DNA from: an uncultured Corynebacterium sp. | GTDB taxonomy: Bacteria; Actinomycetota; Actinomycetes; Mycobacteriales; Mycobacteriaceae | Assembly (NCBI RefSeq): GCF_946223165.1 | Contig: NZ_CAMIBP010000009.1 | Location: forward strand, 1-64,000 | Direction: 5' to 3' | Length of the DNA stretch: 64,000 nucleotides | Shown here: positions 15,926-23,445 of the stretch, piece by piece | How positions within the stretch are numbered: position 1 is the first letter of the stretch | How the letters are laid out: every line of letters starts with the position of its first letter | Translations under genes and position numbers: made by a program | Notes under the pieces: model-generated | Databases searched by the model: none | What the model was told of the DNA's origin: nothing | The model's input: only the letters and a program-made list of their open reading frames with translations

Positions 15926-17147
15926 TCTTTTTCCCTAAAACTATGCTGGCGACGGTGGCCGCGAGCGTGGCGATGAGGCCCAGCCCCATCATGATAACGC
16001 CGGGCATGACCGCGCCAAGAAGAGTGAGCAGGCCGCCCAGATTGATAAGTAGTGCGCGCGCCGGCCAGGCGTAGCCGGCCATCCTGCGCCCGGCGAAGAC
16101 GCGCTCGCGCCCGCCGCCGCGCAGCGTCGGGTTGATGTGCGAGAGCACGCCGGTGACCATCTGGAGCAGGCCCGCACCCAGGAAGGCCGGCAGTAGAGTC
16201 AGCGTGGTCAACCGCGGGAAGACGCCCGCGAGGGCGGAGGCGGCGTCCGCGGCATCGATCGCCACGAGCCAGGCCATACCCGCCAGCACGCTTGCCGATG
16301 CCCCCGTCACCGCGCCGGTGCCAGTGATCACCCCGGCCACGACAGGCTGCAGGACCATGCCCGCGGCGAGAACGCTAAGCAGCTGCGCGAGCCCCGCAGG
16401 CTGGTCCAACCCCACGGCGTAGAAGATGCAGGCGGCGGCCAAGCCCACGCAGTAGGCAGCCAGCGCGCGCGAGCAGCGGGCCTTGGCTACCTCCGAGATC
16501 CGGGTCGTGGTGAGCGTAGGCAGCAGAGTGACCACCGTGCCCACGATGGTAAGCAGTGCAAAGCCCCAGATCATGGCGCGGGAGTGCGCGGCGATCATGT
16601 TCGAGTACTCCCCTAGGCCCCGCCCAGCGCCCATGGCAAAGAGGACGGCGGCAATCATAAATCCGGCGGCCGCCACGTAGTAGGGCACGGTGACGGCAAA
16701 CTGGCCGGACAAGGAACCGCGCAGAGCGCGCCCGACGGAGACGAGCTGCCAGCCGAGCGCCCCGATAACGAGGACGGAGGCGACGTCCGCCGCCACTCCC
16801 CAGTCGTAGCCGGCGCGATCGACGAGCAGAAGAAGCAGCCCCACCTGCACCAGACCCACGCGCGCGGCGACAGCGCGGTAGCTCTGCGTCGCGGTCCGTG
16901 TCAGCGCCTCGGCGAAGTGCGTCGAATACGCCAGGATGGCGGTAGTGAGCGCGCCGAGGGTCAGCGGGTGGATGAGATCCCACCACACCACCGGCGCGCC
17001 GAAGCGGCTGGCGATGATGATTCCTGCACCAACGACCACCCAGAACCCGACGACGTAGAGCACGAGCGTGTGCCAGCGCCCCCGCGCGGCGAAGGAGACG
17101 TCCGAGAGCTGCTGCGGCGACTGCCCCGCCGGTTTCTTAAGCTCCAC
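15918..17147 (-). CDS. Polytopic membrane protein of the nirK operon
   Basis: A 409-residue protein with roughly 12 hydrophobic segments. Conserved-looking histidines lie at helix ends: WWDLIHPLTLGALTTAILAYSTHFAEAL, MIAAHSRAMIWGFALLTIVGT and VLSHINPTLRGG. The His-rich polytopic layout recalls NnrS and heme-copper membrane proteins of denitrification clusters, but no family signature is certain. It starts at GTG 17147 with GGAGG 6 nt upstream, overlaps the preceding gene by 11 nt and nirK by 8 nt, so all three are surely co-translated. A role in electron supply to NirK or in nitric oxide tolerance is inferred from context only. Confidence 0.75.
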   Translation of the reverse strand: MELKKPAGQSPQQLSDVSFAARGRWHTLVLYVVGFWVVVGAGIIIASRFGAPVVWWDLIHPLTLGALTTAILAYSTHFAEALTRTATQSYRAVAARVGLVQVGLLLLLVDRAGYDWGVAADVASVLVIGALGWQLVSVGRALRGSLSGQFAVTVPYYVAAAGFMIAAVLFAMGAGRGLGEYSNMIAAHSRAMIWGFALLTIVGTVVTLLPTLTTTRISEVAKARCSRALAAYCVGLAAACIFYAVGLDQPAGLAQLLSVLAAGMVLQPVVAGVITGTGAVTGASASVLAGMAWLVAIDAADAASALAGVFPRLTTLTLLPAFLGAGLLQMVTGVLSHINPTLRGGGRERVFAGRRMAGYAWPARALLINLGGLLTLLGAVMPGVIMMGLGLIATLAATVASIVLGKKNA

Positions 17148-18225
17148 GTTGGGCCTCCATCCAGACGAGTGACACGCCGGTGAGTAGGAAGAGCAGCACC
17201 GCCACGATGTTGATGACGCCGCCCACTTGATACGGCGCGGTTACCTCGCGCAGGTCGGACGTGACACGCAGGAAAAGACCGAAGTGGAGCAGAACGACCG
17301 GGACATAGAGCGCCCAGTGATACGGCATCTTCGTGCGCACCACCGCGGTGAGGATGGTCGGCGCATGGGCGAAGATCATGGAGATAACGAATCCCAAGAA
17401 GATGGTGTGGACGCTGGCGTCGTAGAGGTGGCCCGTCACGGACTCCCCGTAGCCCAGCCACAACGCACCGCCCAGGGTGAGCCAGGCGTATCCCACCAGC
17501 ATGCATGCGGCGGTGTAGCGCGGCAGCCCGCTAGCCCGCACGAGGTTCTTGGCCACGTCGACCTGGGCGGTGGACACGGCGACGAGGATGAGCAACAGCC
17601 CCATGAGGCGGTAGCCCACTCCCGGGACCGCGATGAACACGACGCTGGCGCCGGCGAGGGCGAGGATAAGCGCGGCCAGCCGCCCTTCCGCGCGGGCACC
17701 GGCGATGGAGACGCGGGCGAGCTCCATGCGCTCACCGATGATGGTCGCCACGGCGTAGAGCGCGGCCAGCGGCATGGCGGCCTGAAAGCCGCCGGTCGTG
17801 GCCCACTGAACGGCCGCCGCGACGCCGCCGATGACGCCGGTGGCCTGCACGAGCACGGCGTAGGTGGGCTGGCGGCGATGAATAACGGCGTAGATGCCAC
17901 CCAGGACGAGGAAGCTGGCCGCAAAGCAGGCGACGGGGATGGCGCGCGGGGCGCCGGCAAGCAGGGTGAGCACGCCCGCCACGTGAAACGCCGGCCCGGC
18001 CCACGCCCACGCCTGCCGAACGGCGACGGTACGCTCCAGCCCGATGGCGCCGCCGACGAAACCGAAGACCATGAGCGGCCCGTGGTCGCGCGCGAGGGAC
18101 GCCGCCGCTCCGGCCGGACCCCAGGTCAGCCCCAGCAGCGAGGCTCCCGCCGCGAGACCGATGAGCAGCGCCACTCCCGCGAAAGCCAGGAAGACCACGC
18201 GGTGCACCACAGTTTTATTTTTCAC
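17137..18225 (-). CDS. Polytopic membrane protein, first gene of the nirK operon
   Basis: About 362 residues with roughly 10-12 membrane segments. The motif DHGPLMVFGFVGGAIGLERT early in the protein and HLYDASVHTIFLGFVISMIF with AHAPTILTAVV near the end place histidines at helix boundaries. This again resembles NnrS-like proteins without a firm match. GTG 18225 (VKNKTVVHRVVFLAFAG) is preferred because the membrane helix follows at once and a TACGAT hexamer lies 7 nt upstream; ATG 18253 is an alternative. It heads the operon with the second membrane gene and nirK and is divergent from the DUF2249 gene. Confidence 0.72.
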   Translation of the reverse strand: MKNKTVVHRVVFLAFAGVALLIGLAAGASLLGLTWGPAGAAASLARDHGPLMVFGFVGGAIGLERTVAVRQAWAWAGPAFHVAGVLTLLAGAPRAIPVACFAASFLVLGGIYAVIHRRQPTYAVLVQATGVIGGVAAAVQWATTGGFQAAMPLAALYAVATIIGERMELARVSIAGARAEGRLAALILALAGASVVFIAVPGVGYRLMGLLLILVAVSTAQVDVAKNLVRASGLPRYTAACMLVGYAWLTLGGALWLGYGESVTGHLYDASVHTIFLGFVISMIFAHAPTILTAVVRTKMPYHWALYVPVVLLHFGLFLRVTSDLREVTAPYQVGGVINIVAVLLFLLTGVSLVWMEAQRGA

Positions 18226-18260
18226 GACTATAATCGTACTAATATTGCTATTCATACGAA
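18223..18260. promoter_or_regulatory. Divergent promoter of the nirK operon and the DUF2249 gene
   Basis: On the plus strand a perfect TATAAT (18229-18234) fits a start site near 18241 for the DUF2249 gene. On the minus strand TACGAT (18233-18238) lies 7 nt before the GTG of the membrane gene. Both -10 elements fall inside the palindrome ACGA-N6-TCGT (about 18225-18238), so one bound regulator could control both directions; the nearby ArnR-like protein is a plausible candidate. Confidence 0.5.
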
Positions 18261-18285
18261 AGCTCGACACGAAAGGATCGGCACC

Positions 18286-18540
18286 ATGCAGCTTCCGCTT
18301 TCCACCCAGGGCGGCACCATCCCCACCCTCAACGCCTCCGAGATCCCCCACGCTGTGCGCCACGGCGCCATCCACGGCGCACTGGGCACCCTCAACGTGG
18401 GCGAGTCCATGATCCTCATCGCCCCGCACGACCCAATCCCACTGCTGAACGAAATCGATGCCCGCGAGGAGATCTTCGAGCGCGAGTATCTCTCCAAGGA
18501 GCCGACCGAGGTACACATCAAGTTCACCCGCACCGCCTAA
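18286..18540 (+). CDS. DUF2249 domain protein
   Basis: An 84-residue protein made almost wholly of one DUF2249-like domain: LNASEIPHAVRHGAIHGALG, then LNVGESMILIAPHDPIPLL and a C-terminal strand EVHIKFTRTA. These small domains are common beside denitrification and nitric-oxide-stress genes; their biochemical role is unsettled. A good GAAAGGA lies 8 nt before the ATG. It is divergent from the nirK operon and precedes modA in the same orientation, but a 160-nt gap with a palindrome separates it from modA. Confidence 0.8.
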   Translation: MQLPLSTQGGTIPTLNASEIPHAVRHGAIHGALGTLNVGESMILIAPHDPIPLLNEIDAREEIFEREYLSKEPTEVHIKFTRTA

Positions 18541-18582
18541 GAGACCCGGTCACGTAGCCCCACAGAGCCCCACAGGCGCGAG

Positions 18583-18608
18583 ATTCCCAACATGTATATG
18601 TTGGGAAT
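18583..18608. promoter_or_regulatory. Perfect palindrome between the DUF2249 gene and modA
   Basis: ATTCCCAACAT (18583-18593) and ATGTTGGGAAT (18598-18608) form a perfect 11-bp inverted repeat with loop GTAT. It could terminate the DUF2249 transcript, but no T run follows directly (TTCAGGTTTT), and its position about 95 nt before modA also fits an operator. The two readings cannot be separated by eye. Confidence 0.5.
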
Positions 18609-18703
18609 TTCAGGTTTTAATAACTATGCGGGTGTAACGTAGCGGCCGGACCTGTCTATTTTTCGGCTGCAACCCAGCCACCTTCCACATCAAGGATAAA
18701 TAT

Positions 18704-19543
18704 ATGCGTATGCCTCGCCGAATCGCTCTCCCCACCGCTGCCCTCGCCGCCCTCGCCGCCGTGGCGTTGTTGGCCGGCTGTTCCAACTCGGAGCAGGACT
18801 CCACTGCGTCGAACTCCGCGGACTCTACCGCAGCCGGCCAGTCGGGTTCTACGGCCGATTCCTCCGCGGCGGAAGCCGTCGCACTCAACGTCTTCGCTGC
18901 CTCGTCCACGCGCGTCCTCAACGACGAGCTGAAGGCCGCCGCCGCGGGCCTGGCCACCCCGGCCACCCTGACGTTTAGCAACGGCGGCTCCTCGGAGCTG
19001 GTGCAGCAGATCAAGGACGGCGCCCCGGCAGACCTGCTCCTCACGGCGTCGAAGAAGACCATGGATCAGGCCGTCGCCGACGGCACCGTCGAGCCCCCGG
19101 TCACCCTGGCCACCAACGTCATGGTCATGGTCGTGCCCAAGGGCAACCCGGGCGACATCCACTCCGTCGAGGACCTCACCGATGACAAGACCGTCGTCCT
19201 GTGCGATCCCACCGTGCCGTGCGGCGATGTATCGGCACACATCATCGAGGAGAAGGGCCTGAAAGTGAACGCTGATTCCCTCGAGTCGCAGGTCGCGGAC
19301 GTTGTGGGCAAGGTATCTTCCGGCGAGGCCGACGCTGGCTGGGTGTATTCCACCGACGCGGCCGCCGCAGGTGATAGCGTCGAGGTCATTGAGATCCCGG
19401 GTTCCGAGGAGCACACCAATAGAATCCTGGGCGCGGTCACCAAGGAGACCCAGAACAAGGAGGCCGCGCAGGGCGTCCTCGACCTGCTCGCTGATGACTT
19501 CGACACCACCTGGAAGGAGTACGGCTTCACCCCGGCGGACTAA
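18704..19543 (+). CDS. modA: Molybdate ABC transporter, substrate-binding lipoprotein
   Basis: A 279-residue lipoprotein. The signal peptide MRMPRRIALPTAALAALAAV ends at the lipobox LLAGC (Cys near residue 26), followed by a Ser/Ala/Asp linker. The mature protein begins LNVFAASSTRVLNDELKA and includes TFSNGGSSELVQQIKDGAPADLLLTAS and NVMVMVVPKGNP, the ModA/periplasmic-binding pattern. The Ser residues in AASS and GGSS are expected oxyanion ligands. It captures molybdate (or tungstate) outside the membrane for the fused ModBC, which starts 30 nt downstream. Confidence 0.92.
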   Translation: MRMPRRIALPTAALAALAAVALLAGCSNSEQDSTASNSADSTAAGQSGSTADSSAAEAVALNVFAASSTRVLNDELKAAAAGLATPATLTFSNGGSSELVQQIKDGAPADLLLTASKKTMDQAVADGTVEPPVTLATNVMVMVVPKGNPGDIHSVEDLTDDKTVVLCDPTVPCGDVSAHIIEEKGLKVNADSLESQVADVVGKVSSGEADAGWVYSTDAAAAGDSVEVIEIPGSEEHTNRILGAVTKETQNKEAAQGVLDLLADDFDTTWKEYGFTPAD

Positions 19544-19573
19544 CATCGCCGAGGCCACAGGCCCCGCCAGCCG

Positions 19574-21463
19574 ATGAGTATGCGTCCCACCGTCCAGCGC
19601 GTGCCCGCCGCGTTTGCCGTCCTCGGCATCGCGGCGGCGCTATATATCCTCGTCCCCGTCGTCGCCCTAGCCACCCGCGTCCCGTGGGGCACCCTGGGCG
19701 AGCACCTGGGCACCGAGGAAACCTGGGAGCTGCTGCGCATCACGCTGTCCGCGGCGGCGCTCGCCACGGTCATCACCACCTTCCTGGGCACGGGGCTGGC
19801 TTTGTGGGTTCAGGATCTCGGCCGCGCCTCGGGCGCCGTGCGGCTGCTCGTCTACCTGCCTTTGGCCATGCCACCCGTGGTTGGCGGCCTAGCGCTCACC
19901 GCCGCCGTGGGCCGCCGCGGTCTGCTCGCCCCGCTGCTCGACGCACTCGGACTCCAATTCGCTTTCGCCTTTTCCGGAGTCGTCGTGGCCCACATCTTCG
20001 TGGCGCTGCCCTTCGTTGTCGTGTCGGTGGACTCCGCCCTGCGCCAGCTCGATCAGGAAATCGTCGCCTCCGCCCGCGGCGTGGGTCTGGGCCCCTGGCG
20101 CGTGTTGGGCACCATCGTCCTGCCAGCCATCGCGCCGTCCATCTTCACCGGCGCGGCGCTCGCGTTCGCCCGCAGCCTGGGCGAGTTCGGCACCACCATC
20201 ACATTCGCTGGCTCCATGCCGGGCATCACGCGCACCATGCCGCTGGGCATCTACCTGGCGCGCGAGGATGGCCCGGAGGACGCCTACGCACTGTCCGCTC
20301 TGCTCATCCTGCTAGCCATCGCTTCGCTGGCGCTCGCCGGGCTGCCCGGTCTCTTCCGGCGCCGCCACGCCACCCGCGCCCACGACGTAGGCGAGATGGA
20401 CGTCGCTACCCTGCGTGAGCTCACCGCCCCGACGGGCGGTGGCGCGCCGGTGACCGTCACCTCCGCGGGTGTTACCACGACGTTCCCCGCCAACACGATC
20501 TCGTCCGTCATCGGCGTCAATGGCTCGGGCAAGACCACTCTCATGCATCTCATCGCCGGCCGACTCACCGGCGCCACGGTCTCCGTCGGGGGCCGCGACC
20601 TCGCGGGCGTCCCCGCACACCGCCGCGGCATCGTCCTGCTGACGCAACGTCCCGGCCTGCCACGCACCTCGACTGTCGCCGGCGCCATCACCATGGTCAC
20701 CCGCGACAAGGAGCGCACGGCCGCGCTTCTCGATGCCGCCGGCCTGACCGACCTCGCCAGCGTCCGCGTCCCCGACCTCTCCGGCGGCCAGGCCGCCCAG
20801 GTCGCCATGGTCCGCGCGCTCGCCTCCCGCCCCGCGGTCCTCATCCTGGACGAGCCGCTCGCCGCGATCGACGTCGCCGCCGCCGCACGCTGGCGCCGCT
20901 TCCTTCACGCGGCCGCCGGCGATCGCACCACTCTCATCGTCACGCACAACGCGCTCGACATCGCAGGGCTGTCCACGTACGCAGCGCTCCTCGAGTCGGG
21001 ACGCGTCATCGCGGCCGGCCCCACCGAAGACCTCCTGGCCGCGCCGCCCAACCAGTGCGTGGCCGACATCGCAGGCTGGAACCTGCTCACCGGAACGGTC
21101 GTGTCGACCACCTCCACGACGGCAGCAATCTCCTGCGGCGGCACCGAGCTCACCGCGCACCTGTCCGCCCACGGCCTGGGGCCCCTGCGGGCGGGCGACG
21201 CTGCTCTGCTCACCTTCGCCCCGTCCGCTGCGCGCCTGGCCTTCTCCGGAGAGGTGCCGGTGGCGGACCACCTCAAGGAGCTCGGCGGCACCGTCATCGC
21301 CGTCGTGGCCGCCTCCCTCGATGACCCACGAGTTAGCGTCGACGTGGGTTTCGGCATCATCGAGGTGCCCGTCGACGCCGCGGCGGCGGTCACCCTCGCT
21401 CCCGGCGCCGCGGTGCGCTGCCTCATCGACGAGGAATCCATCAGCGCTCATGCCCGCGCTTGA
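19574..21463 (+). CDS. modBC: Molybdate ABC transporter, fused permease and ATPase (ModB-ModC)
   Basis: A 629-residue fusion. Residues 1 to about 265 are a ModB permease with about five or six helices and the EAA loop ASARGVGLGPWRVLGTIVLP. A full ABC ATPase follows: Walker A GVNGSGKTT (about residue 314), Q-loop LLTQRPGLPR, signature LSGGQAAQVAMVRAL (about 402), Walker B AVLILDEPLAAID and H-loop IVTHNA. The last roughly 120 residues look like the TOBE/Mop molybdate-sensing domain (LTGTVVSTTSTTAAISCGG; GDAALLTFAP). ModB and ModC are usually separate, so the fusion fixes their ratio. There is no sign of a frameshift artefact, as the frame runs cleanly through the linker. Confidence 0.92.
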   Translation: MSMRPTVQRVPAAFAVLGIAAALYILVPVVALATRVPWGTLGEHLGTEETWELLRITLSAAALATVITTFLGTGLALWVQDLGRASGAVRLLVYLPLAMPPVVGGLALTAAVGRRGLLAPLLDALGLQFAFAFSGVVVAHIFVALPFVVVSVDSALRQLDQEIVASARGVGLGPWRVLGTIVLPAIAPSIFTGAALAFARSLGEFGTTITFAGSMPGITRTMPLGIYLAREDGPEDAYALSALLILLAIASLALAGLPGLFRRRHATRAHDVGEMDVATLRELTAPTGGGAPVTVTSAGVTTTFPANTISSVIGVNGSGKTTLMHLIAGRLTGATVSVGGRDLAGVPAHRRGIVLLTQRPGLPRTSTVAGAITMVTRDKERTAALLDAAGLTDLASVRVPDLSGGQAAQVAMVRALASRPAVLILDEPLAAIDVAAAARWRRFLHAAAGDRTTLIVTHNALDIAGLSTYAALLESGRVIAAGPTEDLLAAPPNQCVADIAGWNLLTGTVVSTTSTTAAISCGGTELTAHLSAHGLGPLRAGDAALLTFAPSAARLAFSGEVPVADHLKELGGTVIAVVAASLDDPRVSVDVGFGIIEVPVDAAAAVTLAPGAAVRCLIDEESISAHARA

Positions 21464-21579
21464 GCCACCGAATTTCCCGTATTAAAAAGTGGCAAATATC
21501 GCACCACCTGCGTATATAACCTAAGACTGTGCCGGAGTAAAATCGGTGCGCGAACGATGCCCTTTCCAAGGAGTTCCCC

Positions 21580-22278
21580 ATGACGACCTTGCCCCGTTCC
21601 TCCACGGAGCTCTTTCCAGAAGCCCTGCGCTTATCCCCGAAGCAGCGTGAGGTCCTCAGCACACTGCAGACCTTCCCCCAGGGCGCCCGTGCCGCCCAGC
21701 TCGCCGATGCCCTCGACATGCACGTCAATACCGCGCGCGGCCACCTCGACGAGCTCGTCCGCGTCGGCGCCGTCCGCGTCATTACCGCTCCAGCCAAGGG
21801 CCGCGGCCGCCCGTCGCTCATCTTCCAAGTGCGTATCCCGGATAACCGTTCTATTGCCGAGGAATACGTGGCGCTCATTAACCTCATGGCGGAGATGCTC
21901 GCGGGCAAGGAGGAGCTCGGGTCCTATGGCTCGGAGCAGGCGCGTGAAATCGGTGCCCGCTGGGCGCAGACCACCGCCGGCCACAACGATGAAAACATGG
22001 ACCCGCTTGCCCCGCTGTGCCGCACGATGCGCGACATGGGATTCGATCCGACCATGAGCCTCGACGCCCTGGAAAAGAATGGCACCGCGGACATGGAGCT
22101 GCACGCGTGCCCGTTCGTCGCCGCCGGGGTCCACCCCACCCCCTTCGTCTGCGCCGTGCACGACGGCTTCCTCGCGGAGACCGCACGCGTCTCCATGGGC
22201 GGCAAACTGCAGCTCAAACTCGTGCCGAAGGCCGGCAACGCCATGTGCCGCGTGCAGGTGACGAAGACCAGCGCTTAG
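21580..22278 (+). CDS. ArnR-like transcriptional regulator, probably Fe-S dependent
   Basis: A 232-residue regulator. A winged helix-turn-helix (LSPKQREVLSTLQTF, AAQLADALDMHVNTARGHLDELVRVGAV) occupies the first 80 residues. The C-terminal half has three spaced cysteines (HACPF near 177, FVCAV near 191, AMCRV near 222), like the cluster ligands of SufR/ArnR-type proteins. In C. glutamicum ArnR, encoded between thrB and narKGHJI, represses nitrate respiration and hmp and senses nitric oxide through a cluster. Here the gene is likewise next to thrB, but facing the nirK/mod block. AAGGAG lies 6 nt before the ATG and a TATATAAC -10-like sequence is upstream. Orthology is inferred from position and cysteines. 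Confidence 0.72.
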   Translation: MTTLPRSSTELFPEALRLSPKQREVLSTLQTFPQGARAAQLADALDMHVNTARGHLDELVRVGAVRVITAPAKGRGRPSLIFQVRIPDNRSIAEEYVALINLMAEMLAGKEELGSYGSEQAREIGARWAQTTAGHNDENMDPLAPLCRTMRDMGFDPTMSLDALEKNGTADMELHACPFVAAGVHPTPFVCAVHDGFLAETARVSMGGKLQLKLVPKAGNAMCRVQVTKTSA

Positions 22279-22311
22279 GACGGCGTCCCGCGCAGGGCGC
22301 TCCAGAGCGTC

Positions 22312-23241
22312 CTAAGCCTGCGTCACCTCGACGCGCACGGGCCCAGCGACCTCGAGCTCGAGGACGCGCAGGCCCTGTTCGCGGGCGTCGTCAAGGACCT
22401 TCGGATCGATAGGCTCGGTATGGAGCACCATGCAGGTCGGGCCGGCACCGGAGAGGTAGGCGGCGTAGCCCTTGTTGCGCAGGCGATTGACCCACTCGGC
22501 GGTCACAGGCAGGACGTCGGCGCGGTAGGGCTGGTGCAGGCGATCGCGCGTACCCTCCCAGAGCAGCTCCGGGTAGTGCTGGATGGCGGCGACCTGAACG
22601 GCGGTGCGGGAAACGTTGAAGGCGGCATCACCGTGCGTGACGTGCGAGGGCAGGACGCGGCGGACGGCCTGGGTGGAAGCGTGGAAATCCGGGACGAGTG
22701 CGGTGCCCTTGATGTCTGGGTGGACGGGGATGGTCACGGCCTTGTACTCGGGCAGGGAGCGGCCGTCGACGGGCACGGTGGTCCAGGAGACGATGGCATT
22801 GCCCAGTACGGAGGCACCAGCGTTGTCCGGGTGCCCCTCGAAGGCGGAGGACAGCTGGACCACCTGGGCATCGGAGAGCGGGAAGCCGGCCAGACCGTTG
22901 GCGGCGGCCACTCCCGCGACGGCGGCGGAGGCGGAGGAGCCTAGGCCGCGGGACTGCGGGATGGTGTTATTGCAGACGACGCGGAGGCCAGGCACGGCGG
23001 CATCGGCGGCCTTGAGCGCGGAGCGGATGGCCTTGACCACGAGGTGGGAGCCGTCGCGCGGGAGCTCGTCGGCGCCCTCACCAAAGATGTCGACCTCGAG
23101 GCCGGACGGGATGACCTCGACCTCGACGGTGTCGTAAAGCGAGAGCGCAATGCCCAGCGTGTCATAGCCGGGGCCCAAGTTGGCCGAGGACGCGGGGACG
23201 GTGACGATGGCCTTGGTGCCTACTTCGATGTCAATACTCAT
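22312..23241 (-). CDS. thrB: Homoserine kinase
   Basis: A 309-residue GHMP kinase. It starts with VPASSANLGPGYDTLGIALS and has the ATP-binding loop PQSRGLGSSASAAVAGVAAANG. The C-terminal YAAYLSGAGPTCMVLHTE is GHMP motif 3. It phosphorylates homoserine on the way to threonine. It follows hom on the same strand with a 204-nt gap that may hold a short gene. The regulator gene ends 33 nt away in the convergent direction, with a short hairpin AGGGCGCTC/GAGCGTCCT between them. Confidence 0.96.
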   Translation of the reverse strand: MSIDIEVGTKAIVTVPASSANLGPGYDTLGIALSLYDTVEVEVIPSGLEVDIFGEGADELPRDGSHLVVKAIRSALKAADAAVPGLRVVCNNTIPQSRGLGSSASAAVAGVAAANGLAGFPLSDAQVVQLSSAFEGHPDNAGASVLGNAIVSWTTVPVDGRSLPEYKAVTIPVHPDIKGTALVPDFHASTQAVRRVLPSHVTHGDAAFNVSRTAVQVAAIQHYPELLWEGTRDRLHQPYRADVLPVTAEWVNRLRNKGYAAYLSGAGPTCMVLHTEPIDPKVLDDAREQGLRVLELEVAGPVRVEVTQA

Positions 23242-23247
23242 AACGGC

Positions 23248-23409
23248 CTATCTTAGCCTATGGCCCGATAGAAAAACGCCGAAGGATGCGAGCACCAGCC
23301 AGGCCACAACGAGCACGGTGCGCCACACGCGCAGGTCGCGCCGCAGGTGCCGGAATCCGTCCCGGAAGCGGGTGGGTTTCTGCGTCTCGCGCTTGTCGAT
23401 GCCGCCCAC
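23248..23409 (-). CDS. Possible 53-residue single-helix membrane protein between hom and thrB
   Basis: A GTG frame directly downstream of hom, in the same frame as hom after its stop, could encode a basic segment (DKRETQKPTRFRDGFRHLRR) followed by one membrane helix (RTVLVVAWLVLASFGVFL). It stops 6 nt before the thrB ATG, a spacing expected for an operon. There is no clear Shine-Dalgarno and the start is uncertain (TTG and CTG lie just upstream). It may be real or may be a readthrough tail. Confidence 0.35.
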   Translation of the reverse strand: MGGIDKRETQKPTRFRDGFRHLRRDLRVWRTVLVVAWLVLASFGVFLSGHRLR

Positions 23410-23445
23410 CAACAGCAGGGCCGTCAGCGCGGCGCCCGCGGCGCG

